A DNA stretch of 64,000 nucleotides from Belnapia sp. F-4-1 (GTDB lineage Bacteria > Pseudomonadota > Alphaproteobacteria > Acetobacterales > Acetobacteraceae). Made by a program: the position numbers and the translations under genes. The DNA is taken from assembly GCF_000802185.1 (NCBI RefSeq), contig NZ_KN676113.1, forward strand, positions 2,828,856-2,892,855. Direction: 5' to 3'. How positions within the stretch are numbered: the first letter of the stretch is position 1; each line of letters begins with the position of its first letter. Positions 8,919 through 33,823 of this stretch are shown here, in pieces. The notes under the pieces were generated by a model. It saw nothing but the letters and a program-made list of their open reading frames with translations, had not been told where the DNA came from and did not search any database.

Positions 8919-10637
8919 TTACTCCTCGCCGGCCATCTCGCGGCGGCGGCGGATGGCCGCGCCCAGGATGTCGCCGAGCGAGGCGCCGCTGTCGGTGGAG
9001 CCGTACTCCTTCATCGCCTCGCGCTCCTCCTCGATCTCCTTGCCCTTGATGGTCAGGGCGAGGCGGCGGGCGGCGCGGTCCACGGCGGTGACCTTGGCAT
9101 CGACCTTCTCGCCCACGGCGAACTTGTCGGGGCGCTGGTCGCCACGGTCACGCGCCAGCTCGGCGCGGCGGATGAAGCCGGTGAGGACGTCCTCGACCCG
9201 GACCTCGATGCCGTTGGCCTGCACCTGCGTGACGATGCAGGTGACGACGTCGCCCTTGCGGACCTTGTCGAGCACTTCGGCGGCCGGATCGGCCTCGAGC
9301 TGCTTCACGCCGAGGGAGATGCGCTCCTTCTCGACATCCACATCGAGCACCTTGGCCTTGATGACCGTGCCCTTCTCGAAGTTGGCCATCGCCGCCTCGC
9401 CGGCCTCTTCCCAGGAGAGGTCGGACATGTGGACCATGCCGTCGATCTCTGGGCCGATGCCGATGAACAGGCCGAACTCGGTGATGTTGCGGATCTCGCC
9501 CTCGACCACGGAGCCCGGCGGATGGGCCTCGAGGAACAGCTCCCACGGGTTGCCCTGGGCCTGCTTCAGGCCGAGCGAGATGCGGCGCTTCGGCTCGTCC
9601 ACGTCGAGGATCATCACGTCCACTTCCTGCGAGGTGGCGACGATCTTGCCCGGATGGACGTTCTTCTTCGTCCAGGACATCTCGCTCACATGCACGAGGC
9701 CCTCGACGCCCGGCTCCAGCTCCACGAAGGCGCCGTAGTCGGTGATGTTGGTCACGCGGCCGCTGAACTTGGCGTTCACCGGGTACTTGATGGCGACGCC
9801 ATCCCACGGATCGGCCATCAGCTGCTTCATGCCGAGGCTGATGCGCTGGGTCTCGCTGTTGAAGCGGATGACCTGCACCTTCACCGGCTGGCCGATGGTC
9901 AGCGCCTCGGACGGGTGGTTGATGCGGCGCCAGGCGATGTCGGTGACATGTAGCAGGCCGTCCACGCCGCCGAGGTCCACGAACGCACCGTAGTCAGTGA
10001 TGTTCTTGACCACGCCGTCGAGGATCATGCCCTCCTTCAGGCCCTGGATCAGCTCGCTGCGCTGCTCCGCACGGGTCTCCTCGAGCACCGCACGACGCGA
10101 CACCACGATGTTGCCGCGGGCGCGGTCCATCTTGAGGATCTGGAAGGGCTGCGGGCTGCCCATCAGCGGCCCGACATCGCGCACCGGGCGGATATCGACC
10201 TGGGAGCCAGGGAGGAAGGCCACGGCGCCGCCGAGATCGACGGTGAAGCCGCCCTTGACGCGCCCGAAGATCACGCCGTTGACGCGCTGGTTGGCCTGGT
10301 AGGCCTTCTCCAGGTTGGTCCAGGCTTCCTCGCGCCGCGCCTTCTCGCGCGACAGCACGATGGAGCCGTCGCGGTCCTCGTAGCGCTCGACGAAGAGCTC
10401 GACCACGTCGCCGGCCTGCACTTCCGGCTTCTGCCCCTGCGGGGCGAATTCCTTGAGGGGGACGCGCCCCTCGCTCTTCAGCCCGACATCGACGACGGCG
10501 AAGTCGTCATCGATGCGGATGACGCGCCCGGAGACGACCGAGCCGGCGAAGCCGGTATCGGCGCCCAGGGTCTCGTCGAGCATTGCGGCAAAGTCTTCGA
10601 TCCCCGCGTCATGCGCGAGGGTGGTGGCGGATGCCAT
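8919..10637 (-). CDS. rpsA: RpsA, 30S ribosomal protein S1
   Basis: 572 residues with six S1/OB-fold RNA-binding repeats. Repeats 3-6 are clearest, each with a TDYGAFV- or TEFGLFI-type strand and a G-L-V-H-V-S/T-like motif (DGLLHVTDIAW, EGLVHVSEMSW, DGMVHMSDLSW). S1 brings mRNA to the 30S subunit. The ATG at 10637 starts the conserved N-terminus and is not preceded by a clear Shine-Dalgarno site, which is common for rpsA and fits S1 autoregulation. It follows cmk after a 255-base leader, and a strong terminator lies behind it. Confidence 0.97.
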   Translation of the reverse strand: MASATTLAHDAGIEDFAAMLDETLGADTGFAGSVVSGRVIRIDDDFAVVDVGLKSEGRVPLKEFAPQGQKPEVQAGDVVELFVERYEDRDGSIVLSREKARREEAWTNLEKAYQANQRVNGVIFGRVKGGFTVDLGGAVAFLPGSQVDIRPVRDVGPLMGSPQPFQILKMDRARGNIVVSRRAVLEETRAEQRSELIQGLKEGMILDGVVKNITDYGAFVDLGGVDGLLHVTDIAWRRINHPSEALTIGQPVKVQVIRFNSETQRISLGMKQLMADPWDGVAIKYPVNAKFSGRVTNITDYGAFVELEPGVEGLVHVSEMSWTKKNVHPGKIVATSQEVDVMILDVDEPKRRISLGLKQAQGNPWELFLEAHPPGSVVEGEIRNITEFGLFIGIGPEIDGMVHMSDLSWEEAGEAAMANFEKGTVIKAKVLDVDVEKERISLGVKQLEADPAAEVLDKVRKGDVVTCIVTQVQANGIEVRVEDVLTGFIRRAELARDRGDQRPDKFAVGEKVDAKVTAVDRAARRLALTIKGKEIEEEREAMKEYGSTDSGASLGDILGAAIRRRREMAGEE

Positions 10638-10892
10638 GCGGTCTGTCTGTCCCGAACTGCCCGCAAGCGGCGGGCGGTGGTCCTGCGCCCCCGGCGATCC
10701 GCCGGGCACGGCTTGATCGGGCGCCGTGCCGTCCCTGTCGGGCGGATAAAGGCGCGTTCGACCCTGTGCCTTGGGCAGCGTAACGGCCCGCCCGGTCCCG
10801 GCCCTTGGGCTGCAAGCCACCTCACATTGCTGTGATGTCGGACCCTCAACCGCGGGCGCCGCGGCCCTTACGGGTACGCGGACATGATTTCG

Positions 10893-11552
10893 CTAGGCTT
10901 TTGTCGCCCCAGGGTCAAGCAAATTCAGCCGGGAGCGCACCATCGCCAGGGCGGCGGCGAAGGCGGCCTCGGCATCCATCCGCGTGGTGTCGAGCAACAG
11001 GGCATCGGCGGCGGGTTTCAGTGGGGCGACCGGGCGCCCGGCATCCTGCGCATCGCGGGCGCGGATCTCGGCCTCGACCTGGGCGGCATCGGCCGCGACG
11101 CCGCGGGCTTGCAGCTCCAGCCAGCGGCGGCGGCCGCGCTCCTCCGGGCTCGCGGTGACGAAGAGCTTCACCGGCGCCTCGGGGAAGACGACGGTGCCGA
11201 TGTCGCGCCCGTCCATCACCGCGCCGTGGCGGCGGCCGAACTCGCGCTGCCAGTCGAGCAGGGCGGCGCGCACGGCGGGGATGGCGGCGACGGTGCTGGC
11301 GGCCATGTCGGCGGCGGGTCCGCGCAGGTCGGCACGGTGGAGATCCTCCGGGCGGAGGGCGGCGGCCTCGGCGGCGGCGATGGTGGCGTCGTGCGGGTCG
11401 GCCTCGCGGTCGAGCACGCGGCGGCCGGTCGCGCGGTAGAGCAGGCCCGTATCGAGATAGGGAAGGCAGAGCGTGGCAGCGAGGCGGCGGGCGAGCGTCC
11501 CCTTGCCCGCCGCGGCTGGACCATCGACGGCGATGACGATGGCGAGGCTCAT
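10893..11552 (-). CDS. cmk: Cmk, (d)CMP kinase
   Basis: 219 residues. Phosphorylates CMP and dCMP with ATP in the cytoplasm. The P-loop GPAAAGKGT is at residues 11-19, followed by the lid and NMP-binding region LDTGLLYRATGRRVL and the conserved DGRDIGTVVFPEA. Its ATG overlaps the aroA stop (ATGA), giving the aroA-cmk-rpsA order common in proteobacteria. The 10638-10892 interval downstream is the rpsA leader; no gene was recognised there. Confidence 0.95.
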   Translation of the reverse strand: MSLAIVIAVDGPAAAGKGTLARRLAATLCLPYLDTGLLYRATGRRVLDREADPHDATIAAAEAAALRPEDLHRADLRGPAADMAASTVAAIPAVRAALLDWQREFGRRHGAVMDGRDIGTVVFPEAPVKLFVTASPEERGRRRWLELQARGVAADAAQVEAEIRARDAQDAGRPVAPLKPAADALLLDTTRMDAEAAFAAALAMVRSRLNLLDPGATKA

Positions 11553-12898
11553 GCCGGGCGGATCGCCTCGGTGCCGGCGGCGCGGTTCAGCAGCGCGGCA
11601 AAGCCGGGGAAGCTGGTCTCGATGAAGCCGGCATCGTCCACCGCGACGGGCGCGCGGGCGGCGAGGCCCATGACCAGGGCGCTCATCGCCAGGCGGTGGT
11701 CCATATGGGTGGCGACGGTGCCGCCGCCGGGAATGGCGCCGCCTGTGCCCTCGACCAGCAGGTCGTCGCCCTCGATCCGGGCGGCGATGCCGTTGGCGGC
11801 GAGCATGGTGGCCGTCGCGGCGAGGCGGTCGCTCTCCTTCACCCGCAGCTCGGCGAGGCCGCGCATCCGGGTGGTGCCCGTGGCGGCGGCGGCGGCGACG
11901 GCGAGGATGGGGTACTCGTCGATCATCGAGGGCGCGCGCTCGGGCGGCACCTCCACGGCGCGGAGCGGGCCATGGGTAGCGACCAGGTCGCCGACCGGCT
12001 CGCCGCCCTCGACCCGGGAATTTTCGACCCGCAGCTCGGCCCCCATCTCGCGCATCGTGGCGAAGAGGCCCGTCCGCAGCGGGTTGAGCCCGACATTGGC
12101 GATCGTCACCCGCGAGCCGGGGACGAGCAGGGCGGCCACCAGCAGGAAGGCGGCGGAGGAGGGGTCGCCAGGGACGAGGATGGACGCCGCGGTCAGCTCC
12201 GGCTGGCCGTCCAGCTCGATCACCCGTCCCTCGGGCGTGTCCTCCGCCCGGACGGTCGCGCCGAAATGGCGGAGCATGTTCTCGGTGTGGTCGCGGGTCG
12301 GCTCCGGCTCTACCACGCGGGTGGTGCCCCGGGCGCAGAGTCCGGCGAGCAGGCAGGCAGACTTCACCTGGGCCGAGGCGACGGGCAGCCGGTAGTCGAG
12401 CGGCAGCGGGTCCGCCGCACCCTGGACGGCGAGCGGCAGGCGGCCGCCCGCGCGGGTCCGGAAGCTGGCGCCGGTTGCGGCGAGCGGTTCCGTCACCCGC
12501 AGCATGGGGCGGCGTCGGAGCGAGGCGTCGCCGGTCATCACCGCAAATATGGGGTGGCCGGCGAGCAGGCCGCAAAGCAGCCGGGCGGCGGTGCCGCTAT
12601 TGCCCATGTCGAGCACGTCGGCCGGCTCGGTGAGGCCGCCGATGCCCCGGCCGGCGACGCGCCAGGCGCCAGGGCCCTGCTGCTCCACCGTGGCGCCGAG
12701 GGCGCGCATGGCGGCGGCGGTGCGCAGCACGTCCTCGCCCTCCAGCAGCCCCTCGATCACTGTGGTGCCGATGGCGAGCGCGCCGAACATCAGTGCGCGA
12801 TGGCTGATCGACTTGTCACCCGGTACGCGATGGGTGCCGGAGAGGGGCGCGGCGGGCGCCTGGGCGCGGAGCGGCCGAGGAAAGGCATCATGGGACAT
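11549..12898 (-). CDS. aroA: AroA, 3-phosphoshikimate 1-carboxyvinyltransferase (EPSP synthase), CP4-like
   Basis: 449 residues. Joins PEP to shikimate-3-phosphate in the shikimate pathway. The backbone resembles the class II enzyme of Agrobacterium CP4: VPGDKSISHRALMFG, SAQVKSACLLAGL, TRDHTENML, VPGDPSSAAFLLVAAL and ERAPSMIDEYPILAVAAA. Two diagnostic places differ from CP4. The substrate loop reads MGNSGTAARL with Gly where CP4 has the Ala linked to glyphosate insensitivity, and the class II N-x-T-R motif reads NPLR. It leads the aroA-cmk-rpsA operon and diverges from the TIGR02300 gene. Confidence 0.95.
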   Translation of the reverse strand: MSHDAFPRPLRAQAPAAPLSGTHRVPGDKSISHRALMFGALAIGTTVIEGLLEGEDVLRTAAAMRALGATVEQQGPGAWRVAGRGIGGLTEPADVLDMGNSGTAARLLCGLLAGHPIFAVMTGDASLRRRPMLRVTEPLAATGASFRTRAGGRLPLAVQGAADPLPLDYRLPVASAQVKSACLLAGLCARGTTRVVEPEPTRDHTENMLRHFGATVRAEDTPEGRVIELDGQPELTAASILVPGDPSSAAFLLVAALLVPGSRVTIANVGLNPLRTGLFATMREMGAELRVENSRVEGGEPVGDLVATHGPLRAVEVPPERAPSMIDEYPILAVAAAAATGTTRMRGLAELRVKESDRLAATATMLAANGIAARIEGDDLLVEGTGGAIPGGGTVATHMDHRLAMSALVMGLAARAPVAVDDAGFIETSFPGFAALLNRAAGTEAIRPA

Positions 12899-12910
12899 GG
12901 CCCCGCGCGT

Positions 12911-12939
12911 TTGACATGCCCCGGCCCCACGTGGCAATG
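12911..12939 (+). promoter_or_regulatory. Possible sigma-70 promoter for the TIGR02300 gene
   Basis: A perfect TTGACA lies at 12911-12916 in the 124-base divergent gap between aroA and the TIGR02300 gene. The -10 match at about 12933-12939 (GGCAAT/GCAATG) is poor, so this is tentative. Confidence 0.3.
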
Positions 12940-13022
12940 CGCGTGACCCTTTTTCAGCCGCCGGCACGCAGCCGCCCTACACCTCTTCGTGCCGGGGGCA
13001 TTCCGATACGAGGCTTTCCCCC

Positions 13023-13349
13023 ATGGCCAAGCCCGAACTGGGCCTTAAGCGTGTCTGCGTCGCCTGCGGCACGAAATTCTATGACCTGACTCGCGCCCCT
13101 GCCATCTGCCCGAAATGCGGCACCGAGCAGCCGGCGGAGCAGCCGCGCCTGCGCCGCGCCGCCGGCAGCTTGCCGGTGGACGACAAGCTGAAGAAGCGGG
13201 CCGTCGTGCCGGATGCCGAGGCGGATGATGTCGAGCTGGAGGATGTCGAGGCCGATGAGACGGTCGAGGACGCCGAGGAGCTCGACGACGAGGCCGATGC
13301 GATCGGCGAGGAGATCGAGGTCGAAGGCGATCGCGACGAGGAAGGCTGA
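13023..13349 (+). CDS. TIGR02300 (FYDLN-acid) family protein
   Basis: 108 residues. A small zinc-ribbon-like head holds C12-x2-C15 and C29-x2-C32, with the family signature TKFYDLTRAPAICPKC. It is followed by a Lys/Arg patch and a very acidic Asp/Glu tail (residues 67-108). The family is almost restricted to alphaproteobacteria and has no established function. The acidic tail suggests a role with basic partners such as ribosomal proteins, but that is a guess. recF follows after 21 bases and may share the transcript. Confidence 0.93.
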   Translation: MAKPELGLKRVCVACGTKFYDLTRAPAICPKCGTEQPAEQPRLRRAAGSLPVDDKLKKRAVVPDAEADDVELEDVEADETVEDAEELDDEADAIGEEIEVEGDRDEEG

Positions 13350-13370
13350 CCCCGGCGCGGGCGGCGCGCC

Positions 13371-14549
13371 ATGACGGCGCCGCCGCCCGCCCTGCTGCTG
13401 ACCCGGCTGATGCTGCGGGATTTCCGCAGCTATCCGGCGCTGACCGTGTCCTTCGGGTCTCCGATCGTTGCCGTCTCGGGCGAGAACGGGGTCGGCAAGA
13501 CCAACCTGCTGGAAGCCATCAGCCTGCTCGGCCCCGGGCGTGGGCTACGCGGGGCGCGGATGGCCGATTGCGCCCGGCAGGCGGGGCAGGGGCCGCTGCC
13601 CTGGGCCGTCGCAGGCCGTTTCGACAGCCTCGGCAACGGCCCTTTCGACATCGGCACCGGCACGCCGGAGGGCGGGCCGATCGAGCGGCGGACCTTCCGC
13701 CTCGACGGCGCCCCGGTGCGGAGCCAGGCTGAACTGGCCGAGCGGATCGCCCTCGTCTGGCTGACGCCACAGATGGACCGGCTGTTCCAGGATGGGGCGG
13801 GCGACCGACGGCGCTTCCTCGACCGGCTGGTCTGGGCGCTGGAGCCGCACCATGCCCGCGAGGTCGCCGCCTATGAGAACGCCATGGCCCAGCGCAACCG
13901 GCTGCTGGCGCAGGAGCGGCGGGAGGGCAGGGGCGTGGACCCGGCCTGGCTTGCGGCGCTCGAGGATGCCATGGCACGGCACGGCGTGGCTGCCGCGGCG
14001 GCCCGGCGGGGGCTGGTCGGGCGGCTGAACGCGGCGCTGCTGGGCGGCATCACCGGCGCCTTCCCGGCGGCGCGGCTCGATCTGCAATGCATGGCGGCCA
14101 CCGCGCTGGACGAGGCGCCGGCGCTCGCGGTCGAGGACGGGCTGCGGGCCGGCTGGGCCGCCAGCCGCGGCCGCGACGCGGCGGCCGGGGCGACGCTGGA
14201 GGGGCCGCATCGGGCCGACCTGCTCTTCACCCATGCGCCGAAGGGGCTGCCGGCGGCGCTCTGCTCCACCGGCGAGCAGAAGGCCCTGCTGATCGCCGTG
14301 GTCCTGGCCCATGCCGGGCTGATCGCCGCCGCCCGTGGCTTCGCCCCGCTGCTGCTGCTGGACGAGGTGGCGGCCCATCTGGATGCCAGGCGGCGGGAGG
14401 CGCTGTTCGAGGCGCTGGCGGCCTTGCCGGCGCAGTCCTTCCTTACCGGGACGGATGCCGGCATCTTCGCCCCGCTGCGCGGCACGGCGGAGGGGTTCCG
14501 GGCGCTACCCGGCGCACTCGTTCCGGATAGCGATTTACCCGTGCCCTGA
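13371..14549 (+). CDS. recF: RecF, DNA repair ATPase
   Basis: 392 residues. An SMC-like ATPase that helps load RecA at single-strand gaps with RecO and RecR. The Walker A is GENGVGKTN, the N-terminus LTRLMLRDFRSYPAL is typical, the signature region is CSTGEQKALLIAVVLAHA, and the Walker B/D-loop region is PLLLLDEVAAHLD. It lies 64 bases before gyrB, the classic recF-gyrB pair. dnaA and dnaN are not next to it here: the TIGR02300 gene takes that place. Confidence 0.95.
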   Translation: MTAPPPALLLTRLMLRDFRSYPALTVSFGSPIVAVSGENGVGKTNLLEAISLLGPGRGLRGARMADCARQAGQGPLPWAVAGRFDSLGNGPFDIGTGTPEGGPIERRTFRLDGAPVRSQAELAERIALVWLTPQMDRLFQDGAGDRRRFLDRLVWALEPHHAREVAAYENAMAQRNRLLAQERREGRGVDPAWLAALEDAMARHGVAAAAARRGLVGRLNAALLGGITGAFPAARLDLQCMAATALDEAPALAVEDGLRAGWAASRGRDAAAGATLEGPHRADLLFTHAPKGLPAALCSTGEQKALLIAVVLAHAGLIAAARGFAPLLLLDEVAAHLDARRREALFEALAALPAQSFLTGTDAGIFAPLRGTAEGFRALPGALVPDSDLPVP

Positions 14550-14592
14550 GCGCTGGGAGTCCCTATATAGAGTGCCGTCCCCATAGCGATGA

Positions 14593-17061
<2,469 letters not shown>

Positions 17062-17128
17062 GGGTTCAGGGCTGGGGGGCAGCCATGACCAAACCCGGCA
17101 GGCCGGGCGGCCCTTCAAGCTGGGGCGC

Positions 17129-17157
17129 GGCCTGCGGTACTGGCGATCCCGCAGGCC
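17129..17157. terminator. Hairpin between gyrB and the HlyD-like gene
   Basis: A perfect nine-base stem (GGCCTGCGG / CCGCAGGCC) with an eleven-base loop, followed on the plus strand by the T-rich TTGGTTCTTTC. It lies in the 130-base gap between convergent genes and could stop transcription in both directions, best supported for gyrB. Confidence 0.65.
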
Positions 17158-17191
17158 TTGGTTCTTTCGCCGCAGTCGATGCGGCGCTTCC

Positions 17192-18490
17192 TCACTCCTC
17201 CCGGAAGGCTCGGGTGAAGTAGTCCGAGACGGGCTTGGTCAGGTAGGACAGCACCGTCCGGTCACCGGTGCGGATGAAGCTCTCGACCGGCATGCCGGGC
17301 ACCAGCCTCGCGGCGCCCAGCCGTTCCTCCTCGCCCTCGGCGATGGCGATCCGCACGGGGTAGTACTGCAATCCGGAGCGCTGGTCGGTTATGAGATCGG
17401 CGGCGATGAGCCGGACCTGGCCGCGCAGTTCCGGCGTGGTCCGCTGGTTGAGGGCGGAAAGGCGCAGCATGGTATCCTGCCCTGGCAGGAGCTGGTCGAT
17501 GTCCTGCGGCGCCACCTTGACCTCGACGGTCAGGGCGTCGGCCTCGGGCATGATCAGCATCAGCTGCTCGCCCGGTGCGATCACGCCACCGACGGTGTGC
17601 ACTGCGGACTGGTAGACGATGCCGTCCTGCGGGGCCCGGATGTCGATGCGGCGCAGCTGGTCCTCCGCGGCGACCTTTCGCTCGACCATTTCGGCGATGC
17701 GGGCCTCGACTTCGCGCAGCTCCTTCCCCGTCTCGCTGCGGAGATCCTGGTCGATCTGCAGGATCTGCAGCTGCGTCTCGCTGACCCGCCCCCTGGCCTG
17801 GGCCATGCCGGAAAGGATCTGCCCATGCTCCCCGCGCAGCCGCGTCTCCTCGCGGCGCAGCAGCGTCACCCGGTTCATGGCCACCAGGTTCTGACGCCAG
17901 AGATGCTCGACGGCATGGAGCTCCTCCTGGATGAGCCTGATCTCATCGGCCTTCGCCGCGCCCTGCAGGCGGAGGCCGGCGATCTGCTCGTCGAGCTGGG
18001 AGATGCGCTCGCGCAGCTGCGCCTTCTGCCCCTCGCGCGACTGGCGCCGGTTCTCGAAGAGCCGCGCCTCGCTCCGCCACTGGGCATAGGCCTCCGGGCC
18101 GAACTCATCCGGCAGGGGGACCATCGCCTCCCGCCCGTCACGCTCCGCCTCGAGCCGCGCCTGCCGTGCCGCCAACTCGCCGAGGCCCTTCGTCAGCATG
18201 GCGACATTCGCCCGTGCCACCGTCTCGTCGAGCCGGATCACCACATCGCCGGCCCGCACGCGGTCGCCATCCCGCGCCAGGATTTGGCCGATCACGCCGC
18301 CGGTCGGGTGCTGCACCTTCTTCGCATTGCTTTCGACGACGACGCTGCCGGGTGCCGCCACCGCGCCGGAGATCTCCGTGGCGACCGACCAGCCGCCCAG
18401 GCCGCCCACCAGCAGGACGCCGGAGGCGAGAGCGACGCGGCCGTGGCGACGAATCGAGCGGCGCGCCTCTGAGACGGGACGGAGGATCAT
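17192..18490 (-). CDS. Type I secretion membrane-fusion protein, HlyD/PrtE family
   Basis: 432 residues. One N-terminal membrane segment (residues 20-40) is followed by a periplasmic body. A biotinyl-lipoyl-like half is at GGVIGQILARDGDRVRAGDVV; a long coiled coil rich in Glu/Arg/Gln spans about residues 100-270; then comes the second lipoyl half and a beta-barrel region (RAPQDGIVYQSAVHTVGGV). This adaptor links the inner-membrane ABC exporter to an outer-membrane TolC channel. Its ATG overlaps the exporter stop (ATGA). No tolC-like gene is in the window, so the channel must be encoded elsewhere. Confidence 0.93.
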   Translation of the reverse strand: MILRPVSEARRSIRRHGRVALASGVLLVGGLGGWSVATEISGAVAAPGSVVVESNAKKVQHPTGGVIGQILARDGDRVRAGDVVIRLDETVARANVAMLTKGLGELAARQARLEAERDGREAMVPLPDEFGPEAYAQWRSEARLFENRRQSREGQKAQLRERISQLDEQIAGLRLQGAAKADEIRLIQEELHAVEHLWRQNLVAMNRVTLLRREETRLRGEHGQILSGMAQARGRVSETQLQILQIDQDLRSETGKELREVEARIAEMVERKVAAEDQLRRIDIRAPQDGIVYQSAVHTVGGVIAPGEQLMLIMPEADALTVEVKVAPQDIDQLLPGQDTMLRLSALNQRTTPELRGQVRLIAADLITDQRSGLQYYPVRIAIAEGEEERLGAARLVPGMPVESFIRTGDRTVLSYLTKPVSDYFTRAFREE

Positions 18491-20247
18491 GATGCTGCTC
18501 CTGCACTGACGGCCGGCCTGACGAGGGAGACGGCTGCCGCGGGCCTGGTTTCCGGCCCGACCGGCACCGGACGCAGCACCTTGCTCAGCACCTCGTCCCG
18601 CGGCCCGATGCCCTGCACCCGCCCCTCGTTCAGGACCATGACGAGGTTGACGCCGGCGAGCGCGCTCGGCCGGTGGGCGATGACGATGACGATCCCGCCC
18701 CTCGCACGCACGCCGAGGATCGCCTGGGTAAGGGCCTGCTCGCCCTCGGTGTCGAGATTGGAGTTCGGCTCGTCCAGCACCACTAGGAAGGGATCGCCGT
18801 AAAGCGCGCGGGCCAGGCCGATGCGCTGGCGCTGCCCGCCCGAAAGCGCGGCACCGGCTTCGCCGATCTGCGTGTCGTAGCCTTCGGGCAGGCGCAGGAT
18901 CATCTCATGGACATCGGCCGCGGTGGCGGCGGCGATGATCGCGCCCGGATCGGCCTCCTCCTCGAAGCGGGCAATGTTCTGCGCGACGGTGCCGGCGAAC
19001 AGCTCCACATCCTGGGGCAGGTAGCCGATGTGCCGGCCGAGATCCTCCGGCAGCCAATGTCCCAGTGCCGCCCCGTCCAGCCGCACCTTCCCCCGCCAGG
19101 CCGGCCAGACCCCGACCAGCATGCGGGCCAGCGAGGACTTGCCGGAGGCGCTCGGCCCGATGACGCCGAGGCCGCTGCCGGCGGGAAGCTGGAAGGCGAC
19201 CTCGTGGATCAGCGGCCGCTGGGTGCCCGGCGCGCCGCTGCTCGCCTGCTCGACCACCAGGGACTTGCGCGGAGCCGGCAAGGCCATCGGATCGCCCTGC
19301 GGCGTCGTGGCCTGCAGCAGCGCCGAAAGGCGACGCGCGCCCTGCCGGGCGGTGGCGAAGCCCTTCCAGTTGGCGATGGCCAGCTCGACCGGCGCCAGGG
19401 CGCGCGAGGTGAGGATGGAGGCGGCGATCATGACGCCGCCGCTCACCTCGCCCGCGATCACCAGATAGGCGCCGACCGCCAGCACCGCCGATTGCAGCAG
19501 CATCCGCAGCACCTTGGAGACGGCGCCGAAGCCGCCGGCGACATCCGAGGTGCGCTGCTGGTGCCGCAGGTAGAGGCCGTTCGCCAGGCCCCAGCGCCGC
19601 GCGAGCCGCCTGGCCATGCCGAGCGCCTGCACCGCCTCGGCATTGCGCCGCGCGCCTTCGGCGATGGTGTTGCGAAGGCCTGCCGCCTTCACCGCCTCGC
19701 GCGTGGCGCTGCGGGTCAGTAGCTCGGTCAGCAGGGTGAAGGTCACCAGCAGCAGCGCGCCGGCCAGCGCCACCATCCCGATCCAAAAATGGAAGCCGAA
19801 GCAGACGGCGAGGTAGAGCGGCATCCATGGCAGGTCGAACAGCGCACCCGGGCCGCTGCCGGCGAGGAAGGCGCGGAGCTGGTCGAGGTCCCGCATCGCC
19901 TGCTGTCCTTCGCCGGCCTTCGGCGAGGTGACCGAGGCGCGCAGGTTGGAGCGGAAGACGGGCTGGCTCAGCTCCTCGTCCAGCGCGGCACCCACCCGCG
20001 CGAGGATGCGGCCGCGGATCATGTCGAACCCGCCCTGGAAGGCGTAGAGCAGCAGCAGCACGAGGCAGAGGCCGACCAGTGTCGGGATCGAGCGGCTCGG
20101 CAGGACCCGGTCGTAGACCTCGAGCATGAAGATGGAGCCCGAAAGGGTCAGCAGGTTGATGACCCCGCTCAGCAGCGCGACGCAGAGGAAGGCGCCGCGA
20201 CAGGATCGGAACACGCTGGCGGGCAGCATCGGAGACGGGCTGGCCAT
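18487..20247 (-). CDS. Type I secretion ABC exporter (permease-ATPase), PrtD family
   Basis: 586 residues. The N-terminal half has about six membrane segments (starting FLCVALLSGVINLLTLSG); the C-terminal half is an ABC ATPase. Walker A is GPSASGKSSLARML, the signature is LSGGQRQRIGLARAL, Walker B is FLVVLDEPNSNLD, and the H-loop is VIAHRPSAL. There is no N-terminal peptidase C39 domain, so the substrate keeps its C-terminal signal, as in the PrtD/HasD group. The gene lies 79 bases downstream of the 13.5-kb gene for the presumed substrate, separated by a strong hairpin, and is coupled to the HlyD-like adaptor. Confidence 0.94.
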   Translation of the reverse strand: MASPSPMLPASVFRSCRGAFLCVALLSGVINLLTLSGSIFMLEVYDRVLPSRSIPTLVGLCLVLLLLYAFQGGFDMIRGRILARVGAALDEELSQPVFRSNLRASVTSPKAGEGQQAMRDLDQLRAFLAGSGPGALFDLPWMPLYLAVCFGFHFWIGMVALAGALLLVTFTLLTELLTRSATREAVKAAGLRNTIAEGARRNAEAVQALGMARRLARRWGLANGLYLRHQQRTSDVAGGFGAVSKVLRMLLQSAVLAVGAYLVIAGEVSGGVMIAASILTSRALAPVELAIANWKGFATARQGARRLSALLQATTPQGDPMALPAPRKSLVVEQASSGAPGTQRPLIHEVAFQLPAGSGLGVIGPSASGKSSLARMLVGVWPAWRGKVRLDGAALGHWLPEDLGRHIGYLPQDVELFAGTVAQNIARFEEEADPGAIIAAATAADVHEMILRLPEGYDTQIGEAGAALSGGQRQRIGLARALYGDPFLVVLDEPNSNLDTEGEQALTQAILGVRARGGIVIVIAHRPSALAGVNLVMVLNEGRVQGIGPRDEVLSKVLRPVPVGPETRPAAAVSLVRPAVSAGAAS

Positions 20248-20291
20248 GTTGAGGGCGCCTCGGGACGGAGCGATGGGAATGAGAAGGGTGC

Positions 20292-20320
20292 CGGCCGGCC
20301 TGGACGCGCCAGGCCGGCCG
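20292..20320 (-). terminator. 12-bp perfect hairpin between the giant gene and its exporter genes
   Basis: Arms CGGCCGGCCTGG and CCAGGCCGGCCG pair perfectly around a five-base loop, seven bases after the stop codon of the giant gene. Only a weak T-containing stretch follows on the minus strand (GCACCCTTCTC). It may be a partial terminator, or may protect the 3' end of the 13.5-kb message while limiting read-through into the exporter genes. Confidence 0.6.
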
Positions 20321-20326
20321 ATTGGA

Positions 20327-33823
<13,497 letters not shown>

